Shown here: in pieces, positions 17,966 through 27,821 of the stretch
Position numbering within the stretch: position 1 is the stretch's first letter
Layout of the letters: the number at the start of each line of letters is the position of its first letter
Source of the DNA: Rhizobium hidalgonense
GTDB taxonomy: Bacteria; Pseudomonadota; Alphaproteobacteria; Rhizobiales; Rhizobiaceae
Direction of reading: 5' to 3'
Length of the DNA stretch: 64,000 bases
Assembly (NCBI RefSeq): GCF_002914525.1
Contig: NZ_LODW01000045.1
Span: forward strand, 1-64,000
Made by a program: the position numbers and the translations under genes
The notes under the pieces: generated by a model
Database searches by the model: none
Told to the model about the DNA's origin: nothing
What the model saw: only the letters and a program-made list of their open reading frames with translations

Positions 17966-19441
17966 ATGAGCAGCCAGATCATTCCCGTTGAGCCTTTTGA
18001 TTACGTCGTCTTCGGCGGCAGCGGCGACCTTGCCGAACGCAAGCTTCTGCCGGCGCTCTATCACCGCCAGATCGAGGGCCAGTTCTCCGAACCGACCCGG
18101 GTGATCGGCGCTTCGCGCAGCCCTCTTTCCCACGAGGAATATCGCAAATTCGCCAAGGATGCGTTGAACGAGCACCTGAAGAAGGGCGAGTATGACGAAG
18201 CTGAGGTGGAGAAGTTCTGCGCCCGTCTCTACTACGTCTCGGTCGACGCCCGCACGGATACCGGCTGGGATCAGTTGAAGAAGCTGCTCGACGAGGGCAA
18301 GGAGCGTGTGCGCGCCTTCTACCTCGCCGTCGCGCCCGGCATCTTCGGCGACATTTCGCAGAAAATCCACGACCACAAGCTGATCACCAAATCGACCCGC
18401 ATCGTCGTCGAAAAGCCGATCGGCCGCGACCTTGCCTCGGCGCTGCAGCTCAACGATACGATCGGCCGGGCCTTCAAGGAAGAACAGATCTTCCGCATCG
18501 ACCACTATCTCGGCAAGGAGACGGTGCAGAATCTGATGGCGCTGCGCTTTGCCAATGCGCTCTATGAGCCGCTGTGGAACGCCAACTATATCGATCACGT
18601 GCAGATCACCGTGGCCGAAGCGGTCGGCCTGGAAGGTCGTGCCGGCTATTACGATACGGCCGGCGCCTTGCGCGACATGGTGCAGAACCACATCCTGCAG
18701 CTGCTCTGCCTGACGGCGATGGAAGTGCCCTCGTCGATGGATTCGGAAGCCGTCCGCGACGAGAAGCTGAAGGTGCTACGCGCACTGAAGCCGCTCAATG
18801 CCTCCAATGTCGAGCAGGCGACGGTGCGCGGCCAGTATCGCGCCGGCGCGTCGGGCAGCGGCCCGGTCAAGGGCTATCTCGAAGAGCTCGAAGGCGGCGT
18901 CTCCAATACCGAGACCTTCGTCGCCATCAAGGCCGAGATCAACAATTGGCGCTGGGCGGGCGTTCCCTTCTACATCAGAACCGGCAAGCGCCTGACCGGA
19001 CGCATGTCCGAGATCGTCATCACCTTCAAGCCGATCCCGCACGCGATCTTCGACCAGGCGGCCGGACGCATCGTTGCCAACCAGCTGATCATCCGGCTGC
19101 AACCGGACGAAGGCGTCAAGCAGTCGCTGATGATCAAGGATCCGGGCCCGGGCGGCATGCGCCTGCGCAACGTCTCGCTCGACATGAGCTTCGCCCAGGC
19201 CTTCAACGTCCGTAATCCGGACGCCTACGAGCGCCTGCTGATGGACGTGATCCGCTCCAACCAGACGCTGTTCATGCGCCGCGACGAAGTCGAAGCCGCA
19301 TGGAAATGGGTAGATCCGATCCTGAAAGGTTGGGAAACCACCGGCCAGCAGGTGCAGGGTTATACCGCCGGCACCTGGGGCCCGAGCCAGGCCATCGCGC
19401 TGATCGAGCGTGACGGCCGCACCTGGCATGACGATATCTAG
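17966..19441 (+). CDS. zwf: Glucose-6-phosphate 1-dehydrogenase
   Basis: Oxidises glucose-6-phosphate to 6-phosphogluconolactone with NADP, opening the Entner-Doudoroff and pentose phosphate routes. Length is 491 residues, normal for the family. The coenzyme motif [19 protein letters not shown] lies at about 14-32 and the catalytic motif RIDHYLGKE at 177-185, with the active-site histidine. The ATG at 17966 was chosen; an upstream TTG at 17951 has no better site. First gene of zwf-pgl-edd, as in Sinorhizobium meliloti. The 134-base gap before it should hold the operon promoter. Confidence 0.95.
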   Translation: MSSQIIPVEPFDYVVFGGSGDLAERKLLPALYHRQIEGQFSEPTRVIGASRSPLSHEEYRKFAKDALNEHLKKGEYDEAEVEKFCARLYYVSVDARTDTGWDQLKKLLDEGKERVRAFYLAVAPGIFGDISQKIHDHKLITKSTRIVVEKPIGRDLASALQLNDTIGRAFKEEQIFRIDHYLGKETVQNLMALRFANALYEPLWNANYIDHVQITVAEAVGLEGRAGYYDTAGALRDMVQNHILQLLCLTAMEVPSSMDSEAVRDEKLKVLRALKPLNASNVEQATVRGQYRAGASGSGPVKGYLEELEGGVSNTETFVAIKAEINNWRWAGVPFYIRTGKRLTGRMSEIVITFKPIPHAIFDQAAGRIVANQLIIRLQPDEGVKQSLMIKDPGPGGMRLRNVSLDMSFAQAFNVRNPDAYERLLMDVIRSNQTLFMRRDEVEAAWKWVDPILKGWETTGQQVQGYTAGTWGPSQAIALIERDGRTWHDDI

Positions 19442-19451
19442 GACGAAACCG

Positions 19452-20150
19452 ATGGCATCGACCCTGCATTCTTTCGCCAGCCCCGCAGATCTCGCTGGCA
19501 GCCTCGCCGACAAGGTCGCCGACAGGCTTTCGGCGGCAATATCAGCCCGCGGAACGGCGTCCATCGCCGTATCCGGCGGCTCGACGCCGAAAGCCTTCTT
19601 CCAGGCGCTGTCGACCCGCGACATCGCCTGGGACAAGGTGACGATCACGCTTGTCGACGAACGTTTCGTGCCGGCCGACAATCCGCGCTCGAACCATATG
19701 CTGGTCGATGCCAATCTCTTGCAGAACAAGGCGAAGTCCGCGCGTTTCGTGCCGCTTTACCAGCCCGCGGCTACCGTCGAGGAGGCCGCCCGGCTGGCGA
19801 CCGAAAAGAGCGCCGAAATCGGCATTCCGTTCGACGTCGTCATCCTCGGCATGGGCGGCGACGGCCACACGGCCTCGTTCTTTCCGGGCGGCAGCAATCT
19901 TGCGACCTCGCTCGATGCATCGACGCCGCGCGGCATCATTACCATGGAAGCGGAAGGGGCCGGCGAGCCGCGCCTGACCTTCACCTTCTCCAGTCTTCAG
20001 GATGCCGCACTCCTGGTTCTCCATATCGAGGGCGAAGGCAAAAAAGACGTTCTCGCCAAGGCGGAAGGCAGCGGTGAAGAGGCAGATATGCCGATCCGCG
20101 CCATTCTGCGCCGGGCCACTTCCCCGGTCGAGATCTACTGGGCTCCCTGA
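19452..20150 (+). CDS. pgl: 6-phosphogluconolactonase
   Basis: Hydrolyses 6-phosphogluconolactone to 6-phosphogluconate, the step after Zwf. The protein is 232 residues, of the DevB/SOL type. Family motifs [29 protein letters not shown] (with NPRSNH) and [17 protein letters not shown] are all present. The ATG at 19452 lies 10 bases after the zwf stop with AGGA upstream, so translation is likely coupled; an in-frame start inside zwf at 19410 was rejected. Confidence 0.93.
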   Translation: MASTLHSFASPADLAGSLADKVADRLSAAISARGTASIAVSGGSTPKAFFQALSTRDIAWDKVTITLVDERFVPADNPRSNHMLVDANLLQNKAKSARFVPLYQPAATVEEAARLATEKSAEIGIPFDVVILGMGGDGHTASFFPGGSNLATSLDASTPRGIITMEAEGAGEPRLTFTFSSLQDAALLVLHIEGEGKKDVLAKAEGSGEEADMPIRAILRRATSPVEIYWAP

Positions 20151-20227
20151 TCGGCCGTCAGTCCGGATCGAATATCAGGCCAGAGCCGCCGAAACAGATA
20201 AGACAACGAACAAGGCAGGGATTTTCC

Positions 20228-22051
20228 ATGTCCGCTCACGCACGCATATCTGCGATCACCGATCGCATTGTCGAACGCTCGAAACCAACCCGAGAGCGCT
20301 ACCTGGAACGCCTGCGCGCCGCAGCATCCAAGGGTGTGGCGCGCTCGGTGCTCGGCTGCGCCAACCTTGCCCACGGCTTCGCAGTCTGTTCCCCCGCCGA
20401 CAAGGATGCGCTCGCCGCTGACCGCATCCCCAATCTCGGCATCATCACCGCCTATAACGACATGCTCTCGGCCCATCAGCCGTTCGAGACCTATCCGGCG
20501 ATCATCCGCGAAGCGGCCGCACAAGCAGGCGGCGTGGCGCAGGTGGCAGGCGGCGTGCCGGCCATGTGCGACGGCGTCACCCAGGGACAGCCGGGCATGG
20601 AGCTTTCGCTGTTTTCGCGCGACCTGATCGCGATGTCGGCGGGCGTCGGCCTGTCGCACAATATGTTCGATGCCGCCCTCTTCCTCGGCGTCTGCGACAA
20701 GATCGTGCCGGGCCTCGTCATTGCTGCATTGTCCTTCGGGCACCTGCCTTCAATCTTCGTTCCGGCCGGTCCGATGACGACAGGTCTGCCGAACGACGAG
20801 AAGTCGCGCGTGCGCCAGCTCTTTGCCGAGGGCAAGGTCGGACGCGCCGAGCTCTTGGAGGCGGAATCGAAATCCTATCACGGCCCCGGCACCTGCACCT
20901 TCTACGGCACAGCCAATTCCAACCAGATGCTGATGGAGATTATGGGCTTCCATTTGCCCGGCTCCTCCTTCATCAATCCCGGCACGCCGCTGCGCGAAGC
21001 GCTGACGCGCGAAGCCGCCAAGCGAGCCTTGGCGATCACCGCGCTCGGCAACGAATTCACGCCGGCGGGCGAGATGATCGACGAGCGTTCGGTCGTCAAC
21101 GGCGTCGTCGGCCTGCATGCGACAGGCGGCTCGACCAACCACACGCTGCACCTCGTCGCCATGGCACGCGCAGCCGGCATCCAGCTTACCTGGCAGGATA
21201 TTGCCGAGCTTTCGGAAGTGGTGCCACTGCTCGCCCGCGTCTATCCGAACGGGCTGGCCGACGTGAACCATTTCCAGGCGGCCGGCGGCATGGGCTTCCT
21301 CATCAAGGAACTGCTGAAGCACGGCCTGGTGCATGACGACGTGCGCACCGTCTTCGGCCAGGGTCTCGAAGCCTATACGGTCGATGCCCGGCTCGGCGAA
21401 AACGGCGGCGTCCTGCGCCAGCCGTCGCCGGAAAAGAGCCACGATCCGAAGGTGCTCTCCAGCATCGAAACGCCGTTCCAGGCGAACGGCGGGTTGAAGA
21501 TGCTGCGCGGCAATCTCGGCAAGGCAGTCATCAAGATCTCAGCGGTCAAGCCGGAGCGCCACATCATCGAGGCGCCGGCGATCATCTTCCACAGCCAGCA
21601 GGAACTGCAGGACGCCTTCAAGGAAGGCAAGCTCAACCGCGATTTCATCGCCGTCGTGCGCTTCCAGGGCCCGAAGGCGAACGGCATGCCGGAACTGCAC
21701 AAGCTGACGCCGCCGCTCGGCGTGCTGCAGGATCGCGGCTTCCACGTGGCGCTGTTGACCGACGGGCGCATGTCCGGCGCCTCAGGCAAGGTGCCGGCGG
21801 CGATCCATGTGACGCCGGAAGCTGTCGACGGCGGCCCGATCGCCCGTATCCGCGACGGCGACATCATCCGCCTCGATGCGATCAAGGGCACGCTGGAGCT
21901 GCTCGTCGATGCGGCTGATCTGGCCGAGCGCGAGCCGGTAACCGTCGATCTCTCCGACAATGAATTCGGCATGGGCCGCGAACTCTTCGCCCCCTTCCGC
22001 CGCGCCGTCGGCGCTTCGGATCAAGGTGCCAGCGTGCTCTTCCATCACTGA
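20228..22051 (+). CDS. edd: Phosphogluconate dehydratase
   Basis: Dehydrates 6-phosphogluconate to KDPG, the committed step of the Entner-Doudoroff pathway, using an iron-sulfur cluster. The 607-residue length is typical of Edd within the IlvD/Edd family. Cluster-binding cysteines lie in [26 protein letters not shown] and [16 protein letters not shown], and the C-terminus has [19 protein letters not shown]. Third gene of zwf-pgl-edd, 77 bases after pgl, closed by a strong terminator. The aldolase gene eda is not here, as in other rhizobia. Confidence 0.95.
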   Translation: MSAHARISAITDRIVERSKPTRERYLERLRAAASKGVARSVLGCANLAHGFAVCSPADKDALAADRIPNLGIITAYNDMLSAHQPFETYPAIIREAAAQAGGVAQVAGGVPAMCDGVTQGQPGMELSLFSRDLIAMSAGVGLSHNMFDAALFLGVCDKIVPGLVIAALSFGHLPSIFVPAGPMTTGLPNDEKSRVRQLFAEGKVGRAELLEAESKSYHGPGTCTFYGTANSNQMLMEIMGFHLPGSSFINPGTPLREALTREAAKRALAITALGNEFTPAGEMIDERSVVNGVVGLHATGGSTNHTLHLVAMARAAGIQLTWQDIAELSEVVPLLARVYPNGLADVNHFQAAGGMGFLIKELLKHGLVHDDVRTVFGQGLEAYTVDARLGENGGVLRQPSPEKSHDPKVLSSIETPFQANGGLKMLRGNLGKAVIKISAVKPERHIIEAPAIIFHSQQELQDAFKEGKLNRDFIAVVRFQGPKANGMPELHKLTPPLGVLQDRGFHVALLTDGRMSGASGKVPAAIHVTPEAVDGGPIARIRDGDIIRLDAIKGTLELLVDAADLAEREPVTVDLSDNEFGMGRELFAPFRRAVGASDQGASVLFHH

Positions 22052-22073
22052 AGCTTGTTAGCTCCAGACAAAC

Positions 22074-22110
22074 AAAAACCCGCGGGCGCGCGAAGCACCC
22101 GCGGGTTTTT
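22074..22110. terminator. Bidirectional terminator between edd and the PilZ-like gene
   Basis: Thirteen paired bases (22074-22086 with 22098-22110) start with AAAAA and end with TTTTT around a CCCGCGGG-type core. The A and T runs make it work on both strands, which fits the convergent genes on each side. Confidence 0.9.
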
Positions 22111-22128
22111 GATGTTCCGTCTTATTCG

Positions 22129-22542
22129 TCAGGCGCGGATATCGAGCACATAGTCGCGGTGCGCCGGATGGGTGCTGTAGACGAATATCTTGTTCAGTTC
22201 CTTCTGCGTCAGCAGGCGCAGGAAGCGGACTTCGATCGTATTGTTGGCGTTGACCTTCATCAGCAGGCAGCCGACCTTGGTGATGCGGGCATCCGGAATA
22301 TCCAGATAGAACTGCTTCGGCAGGTTGAACTGGGTGAGGATCGCCAGCGTCGCGCTGCTCATCGAAATACGGACGATATCGCAGCGGCGCGAAGCCGCGT
22401 GCATGACGCCCTTTTCCGTATACTCGATGCGCGCGGCATTCATCGTGTCCTCCATCTTGAACCGCTGTTCGCGGTCATACATGAAGGACTCTTCCTTGCT
22501 CAGGAAATGAGACTTTGGCTGTGACGGATTGGAAGCGGCCAT
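22129..22542 (-). CDS. PilZ-like domain protein
   Basis: A soluble protein of 137 residues. From about residue 35 onwards the layout resembles PilZ domains seen in rhizobia: RIEYTEKGVMHAASRR, CDIVRISMSSATL, then strands ending in VGCLLMKVNANNTIEVRFLRL. The arginines expected of the c-di-GMP binding site are only partly preserved, so binding cannot be assumed. A GAGGGGG site precedes the ATG. It is convergent with edd and followed by aglK on the same strand after 116 bases, with no clear functional link to either. Confidence 0.55.
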   Translation of the reverse strand: MAASNPSQPKSHFLSKEESFMYDREQRFKMEDTMNAARIEYTEKGVMHAASRRCDIVRISMSSATLAILTQFNLPKQFYLDIPDARITKVGCLLMKVNANNTIEVRFLRLLTQKELNKIFVYSTHPAHRDYVLDIRA

Positions 22543-22658
22543 GTGCTTTTCCCCCTCATAAATCGATGGGGAAAAGGTAGCAGCCGATCTTTAACAGAAA
22601 GTGAGAATTCGGCCGCCCGCAGATAATTCTGGGGATCATTACCCCAAAAATAGCTACC

Positions 22659-23747
22659 TCATTTCCGGTAGGTGTGGCCGGTTGCGTCAAACAGATGCAA
22701 CTTCTGCCTGTCGGCGGCAAAGCGCATCCTCTGGCCCTTCTTCACATCGTATATGCCGGGCAGCTTGACGACGATCGGCTCGCCCGGAACCAGGCCTTCG
22801 ATATAGAGCAGCGTGACTTCGCCGAGCGCTTCGACGATCGACACCTCACCCTCGAAAAGATAGTCGGCGCCGTCGGCGATCCGCAGATCTTCCGGGCGAA
22901 CGCCGAAGCTTGCCTGCTTGCCGGCTTCGGAGGCGCCGGTCGGCACATCTAGTGTCACCGACATGCCTCCGGTCAGCGTCACGGTCGTCTGGTTTCCGGT
23001 CGCGGCAACCGTTGCCGGGATGATGTTCATGGCCGGCGAACCGATGAATTTGGCAACGAAGAGGTTGGCCGGACGCTCGTAGAGATCCAGCGGCGCGCCG
23101 ACCTGCTCGATATTGCCGGCGGAGAGAACGACAATGCGGTCGGCAAGCGTCATCGCCTCGACCTGGTCGTGGGTCACGTAGATCATCGTCGTATCGGCCA
23201 TCTGTTCGTTCAGGCGGGCGATCTCGATGCGGGTAGCGACGCGAAGTGCCGCATCGAGGTTGGAGAGCGGCTCGTCGAACAGGAAGACCTTCGGATCGCG
23301 GCAGATGGCGCGGCCGATCGCCACGCGCTGGCGCTGGCCGCCGGACAGCGCCTTGGGCAGGCGACCGAGATATTGGGTCAGCTGCAGGCTCTCGGCCGCC
23401 GCTTTGACGCGTCGATCGATTTCCTGCTTGCTTTCGCCGGCGATCTTCATGCCGAAAGCCATGTTATCGAAGACGGTCATATGCGGATAGAGCGCATAGG
23501 ACTGGAAGACCATGGCGATGCCGCGCTTGGAGGGCGGCACGTCGTTGACGAGATGGCCGTCAATATACATCTCGCCGCCGGTGATTGCCTCGAGACCGGC
23601 GATCATGCGCAGTAGCGTGGACTTGCCGCAGCCGGACGGACCGACGAAGACGATGAACTCGCCTTGCTTGATATCGAGGTCGATGCCGTGGAGAACGTCC
23701 ACGGAACCGTAGGATTTGCGGATATCCTTCAGCGTCAGTCCAGTCAT
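22659..23747 (-). CDS. aglK: Alpha-glucoside ABC transporter ATP-binding protein AglK
   Basis: MalK-type ATPase of 362 residues. Walker A GPSGCGKST lies near residue 38, signature LSGGQRQRV, Walker B VFLFDEPLSNLDA, switch histidine in YVTHDQVEAMT, and a C-terminal TOBE region. It is the last gene of the agl operon, 21 bases after aglA. In S. meliloti the aglEFGAK operon takes up sucrose, maltose and trehalose; the same role is inferred from identical gene order. MalK-family ATPases can serve several sugar importers. Confidence 0.9.
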   Translation of the reverse strand: MTGLTLKDIRKSYGSVDVLHGIDLDIKQGEFIVFVGPSGCGKSTLLRMIAGLEAITGGEMYIDGHLVNDVPPSKRGIAMVFQSYALYPHMTVFDNMAFGMKIAGESKQEIDRRVKAAAESLQLTQYLGRLPKALSGGQRQRVAIGRAICRDPKVFLFDEPLSNLDAALRVATRIEIARLNEQMADTTMIYVTHDQVEAMTLADRIVVLSAGNIEQVGAPLDLYERPANLFVAKFIGSPAMNIIPATVAATGNQTTVTLTGGMSVTLDVPTGASEAGKQASFGVRPEDLRIADGADYLFEGEVSIVEALGEVTLLYIEGLVPGEPIVVKLPGIYDVKKGQRMRFAADRQKLHLFDATGHTYRK

Positions 23748-23768
23748 GTCTCTTTCCCCTCCTGATCC

Positions 23769-25421
23769 TTAAGCGAGACGGGCGAAATACGCCCCCCAAG
23801 CCGGAATATCGATCTTGTCGCCATAGTTGTTGCTGATAAAGCCATGCCCCGTCAACGCCTGCCATTCTCCCGCAGGCAAAGTGACGCCAGACTCAGTCGG
23901 GCTCATATTGAAGATACAGAGCAGCTTCTCATTGCCGTATTCGCGGGTGAAGACCAGCGCGTCGCCCTGCGGCTCCTCGAATTCGATCTCGCCCTTGGCA
24001 AAGGCCGGGTGCAATTTGCGGAAGGCGATGAAGCGGCGATAGTGCTCCAGTACCGAGGCCTCGTCGCCCTGCTGGACGCTGACGGCGCGCAGGATATGTT
24101 CGACCGGCACCGGCAGCCAGGGCTTGACCGTGGAAAAGCCGCCCTGGGCGACCTGGCTGTCCCAGACCATCGGCGTGCGGCAGCCGTCGCGGCCCTTGAA
24201 TTCCGGCCAGAACTGGATGCCGTAGGGATCCTGCAGATCCTGGTAGGCGAGATCGGCCTCGGTCAGCGCCAGCTCCTCGCCCTGATAAAGGCAGACGGAG
24301 CCGCGCAGCGTCATAAGCAGCGAGGCATAGAGCTTGGCGAAGGCGTCGTGATCGGCGACCAGCCCGCCCCAGCGGCTGACATGGCGCATGACGTCGTGAT
24401 TGGAAAAGGCCCAGCAGGCCCAGCCATCCGGTGCTGCGGCTTCGAAATCCTGCATCACCTCTTCGACGCGCTCGGCCGTCAGCGGATCGGGGGCCAGGAA
24501 CTCGAAAGCGTAACACATATGCATCTTGTCGTTGCCGGACGTGTATTCGCCGACGATCTCGAGCCCGCGCTGGCTGTCACCGACCTCGCCGACGGCGGCA
24601 ATCGCCGGGAATTCCTCGAGTACGGCGCGGAAGCGCTTCAGGAAGGCAAGGTTCTCGGGCCGGTTCTTGTCGTAGATATGCTCCTGAAAATTATAGGGAT
24701 TGACCGCCGGCGCCGTCGAGGCGTTGCGTCGCTCGGGAGCAAGGGCCGGATTGTCTCGTAGAAGCGGGTCGTGGAAGTAAAAATTGATGGTGTCGAGACG
24801 GAAGCCGTCGACGCCACGGTTCAGCCAGAAGCGCACGACATCGAGCAGACGGTCCTGCACCTCGGGATTATGCAGGTTCATATCCGGCTGCGAGGTCAGG
24901 AAGTTGTGCAGGTAATATTGCATGCGCGTCGGATCCCACGCCCATGCCGAGCCGCCGAAGATCGACAGCCAGTTGTTCGGCGGCGTGCCATCCGGCCTGG
25001 CGTCGGCCCAGACATACCAGTCGGCCTTGGCGTTGGTCTTGCTGGAACGGCTTTGGACGAACCAGGGGTGCTGATCCGAGCTATGCGAGATAACGAGATC
25101 GATCATCACCCGGATGCCGAGGCGATGGGCCTCAGCGATCATCGTGTCGAAATCCACCAGCGTGCCGAAGATCGAATCGACATTCTCATAGTCGGAAACG
25201 TCGTAACCGAAATCGCGCATCGGCGAGGTGAAAAAGGGCGAGATCCAGATCGCATCAACGCCGAGGCTTGCCACATGCGGCAGGCGGGCGGTGATGCCCT
25301 TGAGGTCGCCGATGCCGTCACCGTTCGAATCCTGGTAGGAGCGCGGGTAGATCTGATAGATCACCGCGCCGCGCCACCAGTCCTTGTCAGGGGTCGAGAT
25401 CGATTGGGGAGCCACGTTCAT
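23769..25421 (-). CDS. aglA: Alpha-glucosidase (GH13)
   Basis: Cytoplasmic glycoside hydrolase of 550 residues that splits imported alpha-glucosides. GH13 conserved regions are visible in order: region I with DLVISHSSDQHPW, region II GFRLDTINFYFHD (nucleophile Asp), region III AAVGEVGDS (acid Glu), and region IV FSNHDVMRH. The start YQIYPRSYQDSNGDGIGDLKGI is typical of oligo-1,6-glucosidase/AglA enzymes. There is no signal peptide, so hydrolysis follows uptake. It lies between the permeases and the ATPase in the agl operon. Confidence 0.93.
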   Translation of the reverse strand: MNVAPQSISTPDKDWWRGAVIYQIYPRSYQDSNGDGIGDLKGITARLPHVASLGVDAIWISPFFTSPMRDFGYDVSDYENVDSIFGTLVDFDTMIAEAHRLGIRVMIDLVISHSSDQHPWFVQSRSSKTNAKADWYVWADARPDGTPPNNWLSIFGGSAWAWDPTRMQYYLHNFLTSQPDMNLHNPEVQDRLLDVVRFWLNRGVDGFRLDTINFYFHDPLLRDNPALAPERRNASTAPAVNPYNFQEHIYDKNRPENLAFLKRFRAVLEEFPAIAAVGEVGDSQRGLEIVGEYTSGNDKMHMCYAFEFLAPDPLTAERVEEVMQDFEAAAPDGWACWAFSNHDVMRHVSRWGGLVADHDAFAKLYASLLMTLRGSVCLYQGEELALTEADLAYQDLQDPYGIQFWPEFKGRDGCRTPMVWDSQVAQGGFSTVKPWLPVPVEHILRAVSVQQGDEASVLEHYRRFIAFRKLHPAFAKGEIEFEEPQGDALVFTREYGNEKLLCIFNMSPTESGVTLPAGEWQALTGHGFISNNYGDKIDIPAWGAYFARLA

Positions 25422-25455
25422 GGAATATCCTGTCTGAAGTCACGTTTGGAAATGG

Positions 25456-26619
25456 TCAGCCTCCCTTGACCGAACCCGCCAACAGGCCACGCACCAGATA
25501 ACGCTGCAGCCCGAAGAAGACGAGCAGCGGCACAATGATGGTGACGAAGGCCGACGCCGTCAAAATCTCCCAGTTGCCGCCGCGCGAGCCGAGCAGAGCG
25601 TTGAGGCTGCCGGTCAGCACGATGTGGTCCTTGTCGGTGCCGAGGAAGACCATGGCGACGAGCAGGTCGTTCCACACCCACAAGAACTGGAAGATGGCGA
25701 AGGAGGCGAGCGCCGGGAAGGACAGAGGCAGGACGATGCGGGTGAATATCTCGAAATCGCTGGCGCCGTCGACGCGGGCGGATTCGATGATCTCCTTCGG
25801 CAGGCCGGCGATATAGGCCCGCAAGAGATAGATGGCGAGCGGCATGCCGAAGGCGGTGTGGGCGAGCCAGATGCCGGGATAGGTCTTCGACGGCTGGCCG
25901 AGCATGGTGCCGATCTCGTTATAGAGGCGCAGCAGCGGGATCAGCGACATTTGCAGTGGTACGACGATGAGGCCGACGACGAGCGCAATCAACAGCGCGC
26001 GGCCGGGAAACTCCATCCAGCTCAGCGCATAGGCGGCGAAAGCGGCAATCAGGATCGGGATGATCGTCGCCGGTATGGTCACGGTCAGCGAATTGATGAA
26101 GGACTGGCCGATACCCTCGCCGGTAAGAACCGTCTTGTAGTTCTGCATGGTGAATTCCGGCGGCGCCGCGACCGACGCATAGATGCGCCGCGGGCGTTCG
26201 TCGGGCGAAAAGGCGGCGTTCTTCATGTAGCGGTAACTGCCGTCGCTATTGATCAGCAGGCTTTCACCGTCGCCGAGATCGGCGGTCTGACCGGCTTCGA
26301 AGGCCGCCGGCTGCTGCACGCGGTTGCCGAAAGCTTTTACCGAACGACCGGTCTGACCTTCCAGCACATTGCCTGAAATGACATAGGCAGTCCCTTCCTG
26401 CTTCTGCTGGTCCGGCGTACCCAAGCGGACGGCGACGGTCTGCGTCGAGCCGACGAAGGCCGTCCACCAGCCGGAGACGACGATCTGGTCCTTGTCGCGG
26501 AGCGCACTGACGAAGATGCCGAGCGTCGGGATCAGCCAGACGATGACGATCAGCAGGACGGCGGCATGAACGAAGAGGCGGGCCGGGCCGATCTTGAAGT
26601 AGCTTCCAACAGCGGTCAT
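25456..26619 (-). CDS. aglG: Alpha-glucoside ABC transporter permease AglG
   Basis: MalG-type inner-membrane permease of 387 residues. Membrane segment one (about 15-37) is followed by an unusually long periplasmic loop of some 115 residues, then five more segments. The EAA loop is ESARVDGASDFEIFTRIVLPLSFPAL in part. It starts one base before the end of aglF's reading (stop and start separated by a single base), so the two permeases are likely made in equal amounts. The large loop is longer than in E. coli MalG. Confidence 0.9.
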   Translation of the reverse strand: MTAVGSYFKIGPARLFVHAAVLLIVIVWLIPTLGIFVSALRDKDQIVVSGWWTAFVGSTQTVAVRLGTPDQQKQEGTAYVISGNVLEGQTGRSVKAFGNRVQQPAAFEAGQTADLGDGESLLINSDGSYRYMKNAAFSPDERPRRIYASVAAPPEFTMQNYKTVLTGEGIGQSFINSLTVTIPATIIPILIAAFAAYALSWMEFPGRALLIALVVGLIVVPLQMSLIPLLRLYNEIGTMLGQPSKTYPGIWLAHTAFGMPLAIYLLRAYIAGLPKEIIESARVDGASDFEIFTRIVLPLSFPALASFAIFQFLWVWNDLLVAMVFLGTDKDHIVLTGSLNALLGSRGGNWEILTASAFVTIIVPLLVFFGLQRYLVRGLLAGSVKGG

Positions 26620-26620
26620 C

Positions 26621-27634
26621 TCAGTGGCCCTTCAGTTCGCGATTGGCGCGGCGCACGTTCCAGACCATGATCGGCGTGACGGCGAGCATGATGATGATGG
26701 CGATGACCGCACTTCGGCCGGAATCGCCGCCGCCCCGGAACAGCCAGTTGAACATCAGATTGGCCAGCACCATCGTCTGCCACTGGCCGTTGGTCATGGT
26801 CAGCACGATATCGAAGACCTTGAGGACGAGGATGGTGATGGTCGTCCAGACGACGGCGATGGAGCCCCAGACCTGCGGCACCATGATGCGCCAGAAGATC
26901 TGCCAGCCATTGGCGCCGTCGATGACGGCGGCCTCGATCGTCTCCTCTGGGATGCCGCGAAGGGCGGCCGACAGGATGACCATGGCAAAACCGGTCTGGA
27001 TCCAGATCAGGATGATCATCAGGAAGAAATTGTTCCAGAAGGGAACGGAGATCCATACCTCAGGGGTGCCGCCGAAGGTCTGGACGATGGCGTTCAGCAA
27101 GCCGATCTGGACGTCGTTGCCGCCGCGATATTCATAGATGAATTTCCAGATGACCGAGGCGCCGACGAAGGAGATCGCCATCGGCATGAAGACGATGCTT
27201 TTGGCGATATTGCCCCACCAGATGCGATCGGTCATCACGGCGATGACGAGGCCGAAGAAGGTGCAGGCGGCCGGCACGACGGCAAGCCAGAGGATGTTGT
27301 TGAAGATCGACTGGCGGAATTCGCGGTCGTTCAAGGCCCAAAGGTAGTTCGTCGCACCGACGAACTGATTGCCCGACCGGTCGTAGAAGGAGAGGATGAC
27401 GGTCGCAACGACGGGATAGACGAGATAAACGATCAGCAGGAAAAGCGCCGGGCCGATGAACAGCCACGGCCGGATCAGCGCACGGCGGTTGAGATTGCGC
27501 GATGCGGCGCGGATGTCGCCATCCTTCACCGGCAAAGCGAGGTCCAGGATCTTGTTCGAAAAATAGAAATAGGCCGAGCACGCGAAAACGGCTCCGACCA
27601 CGACGCCCAAAGCGGACACAATCTGCAACAGCAT
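26621..27634 (-). CDS. aglF: Alpha-glucoside ABC transporter permease AglF
   Basis: MalF-type inner-membrane permease, 337 residues. A first segment (about 4-26), a short cytoplasmic linker, a second segment (WLFIGPALFLLIVYLVYPVV) and further segments match the family. The EAA loop reads EAAVIDGANGWQIFWRI. It pairs with AglG to form the channel. The gap of 187 bases to aglE holds two strong hairpins. Reading the C-terminus to the stop at 26621 leaves no gap for a separate gene. Confidence 0.9.
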   Translation of the reverse strand: MLLQIVSALGVVVGAVFACSAYFYFSNKILDLALPVKDGDIRAASRNLNRRALIRPWLFIGPALFLLIVYLVYPVVATVILSFYDRSGNQFVGATNYLWALNDREFRQSIFNNILWLAVVPAACTFFGLVIAVMTDRIWWGNIAKSIVFMPMAISFVGASVIWKFIYEYRGGNDVQIGLLNAIVQTFGGTPEVWISVPFWNNFFLMIILIWIQTGFAMVILSAALRGIPEETIEAAVIDGANGWQIFWRIMVPQVWGSIAVVWTTITILVLKVFDIVLTMTNGQWQTMVLANLMFNWLFRGGGDSGRSAVIAIIIMLAVTPIMVWNVRRANRELKGH

Positions 27635-27746
27635 TTCGTCCCTCCCCTGCTTCCCCTGATCTTAATGCGACCGGTTGTTATTCTGACGGGTCAGCGCCGG
27701 TCATCGTCAATCAATTCGTATTGCCCAATCACAATATATCCCGTGA

Positions 27747-27809
27747 TGGCCGGGCTCTTTGCGAACCCGGCCAGTCATGCAGGCCATGCCGCCGGCAAGC
27801 CGGCGGCAT
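27747..27809 (-). terminator. Double hairpin between aglE and aglF
   Basis: The first hairpin past the aglE stop has an 11-bp perfect stem with a 2-base loop (27786-27796 with 27799-27809), only 12 bases after the gene. A second has an 8-bp stem (27747-27754 with 27766-27773). Neither has a clear T run, so they probably protect the aglE message or cause partial termination, favouring binding protein over permease. Confidence 0.7.
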
Positions 27810-27821
27810 AATTCTGGAAGA

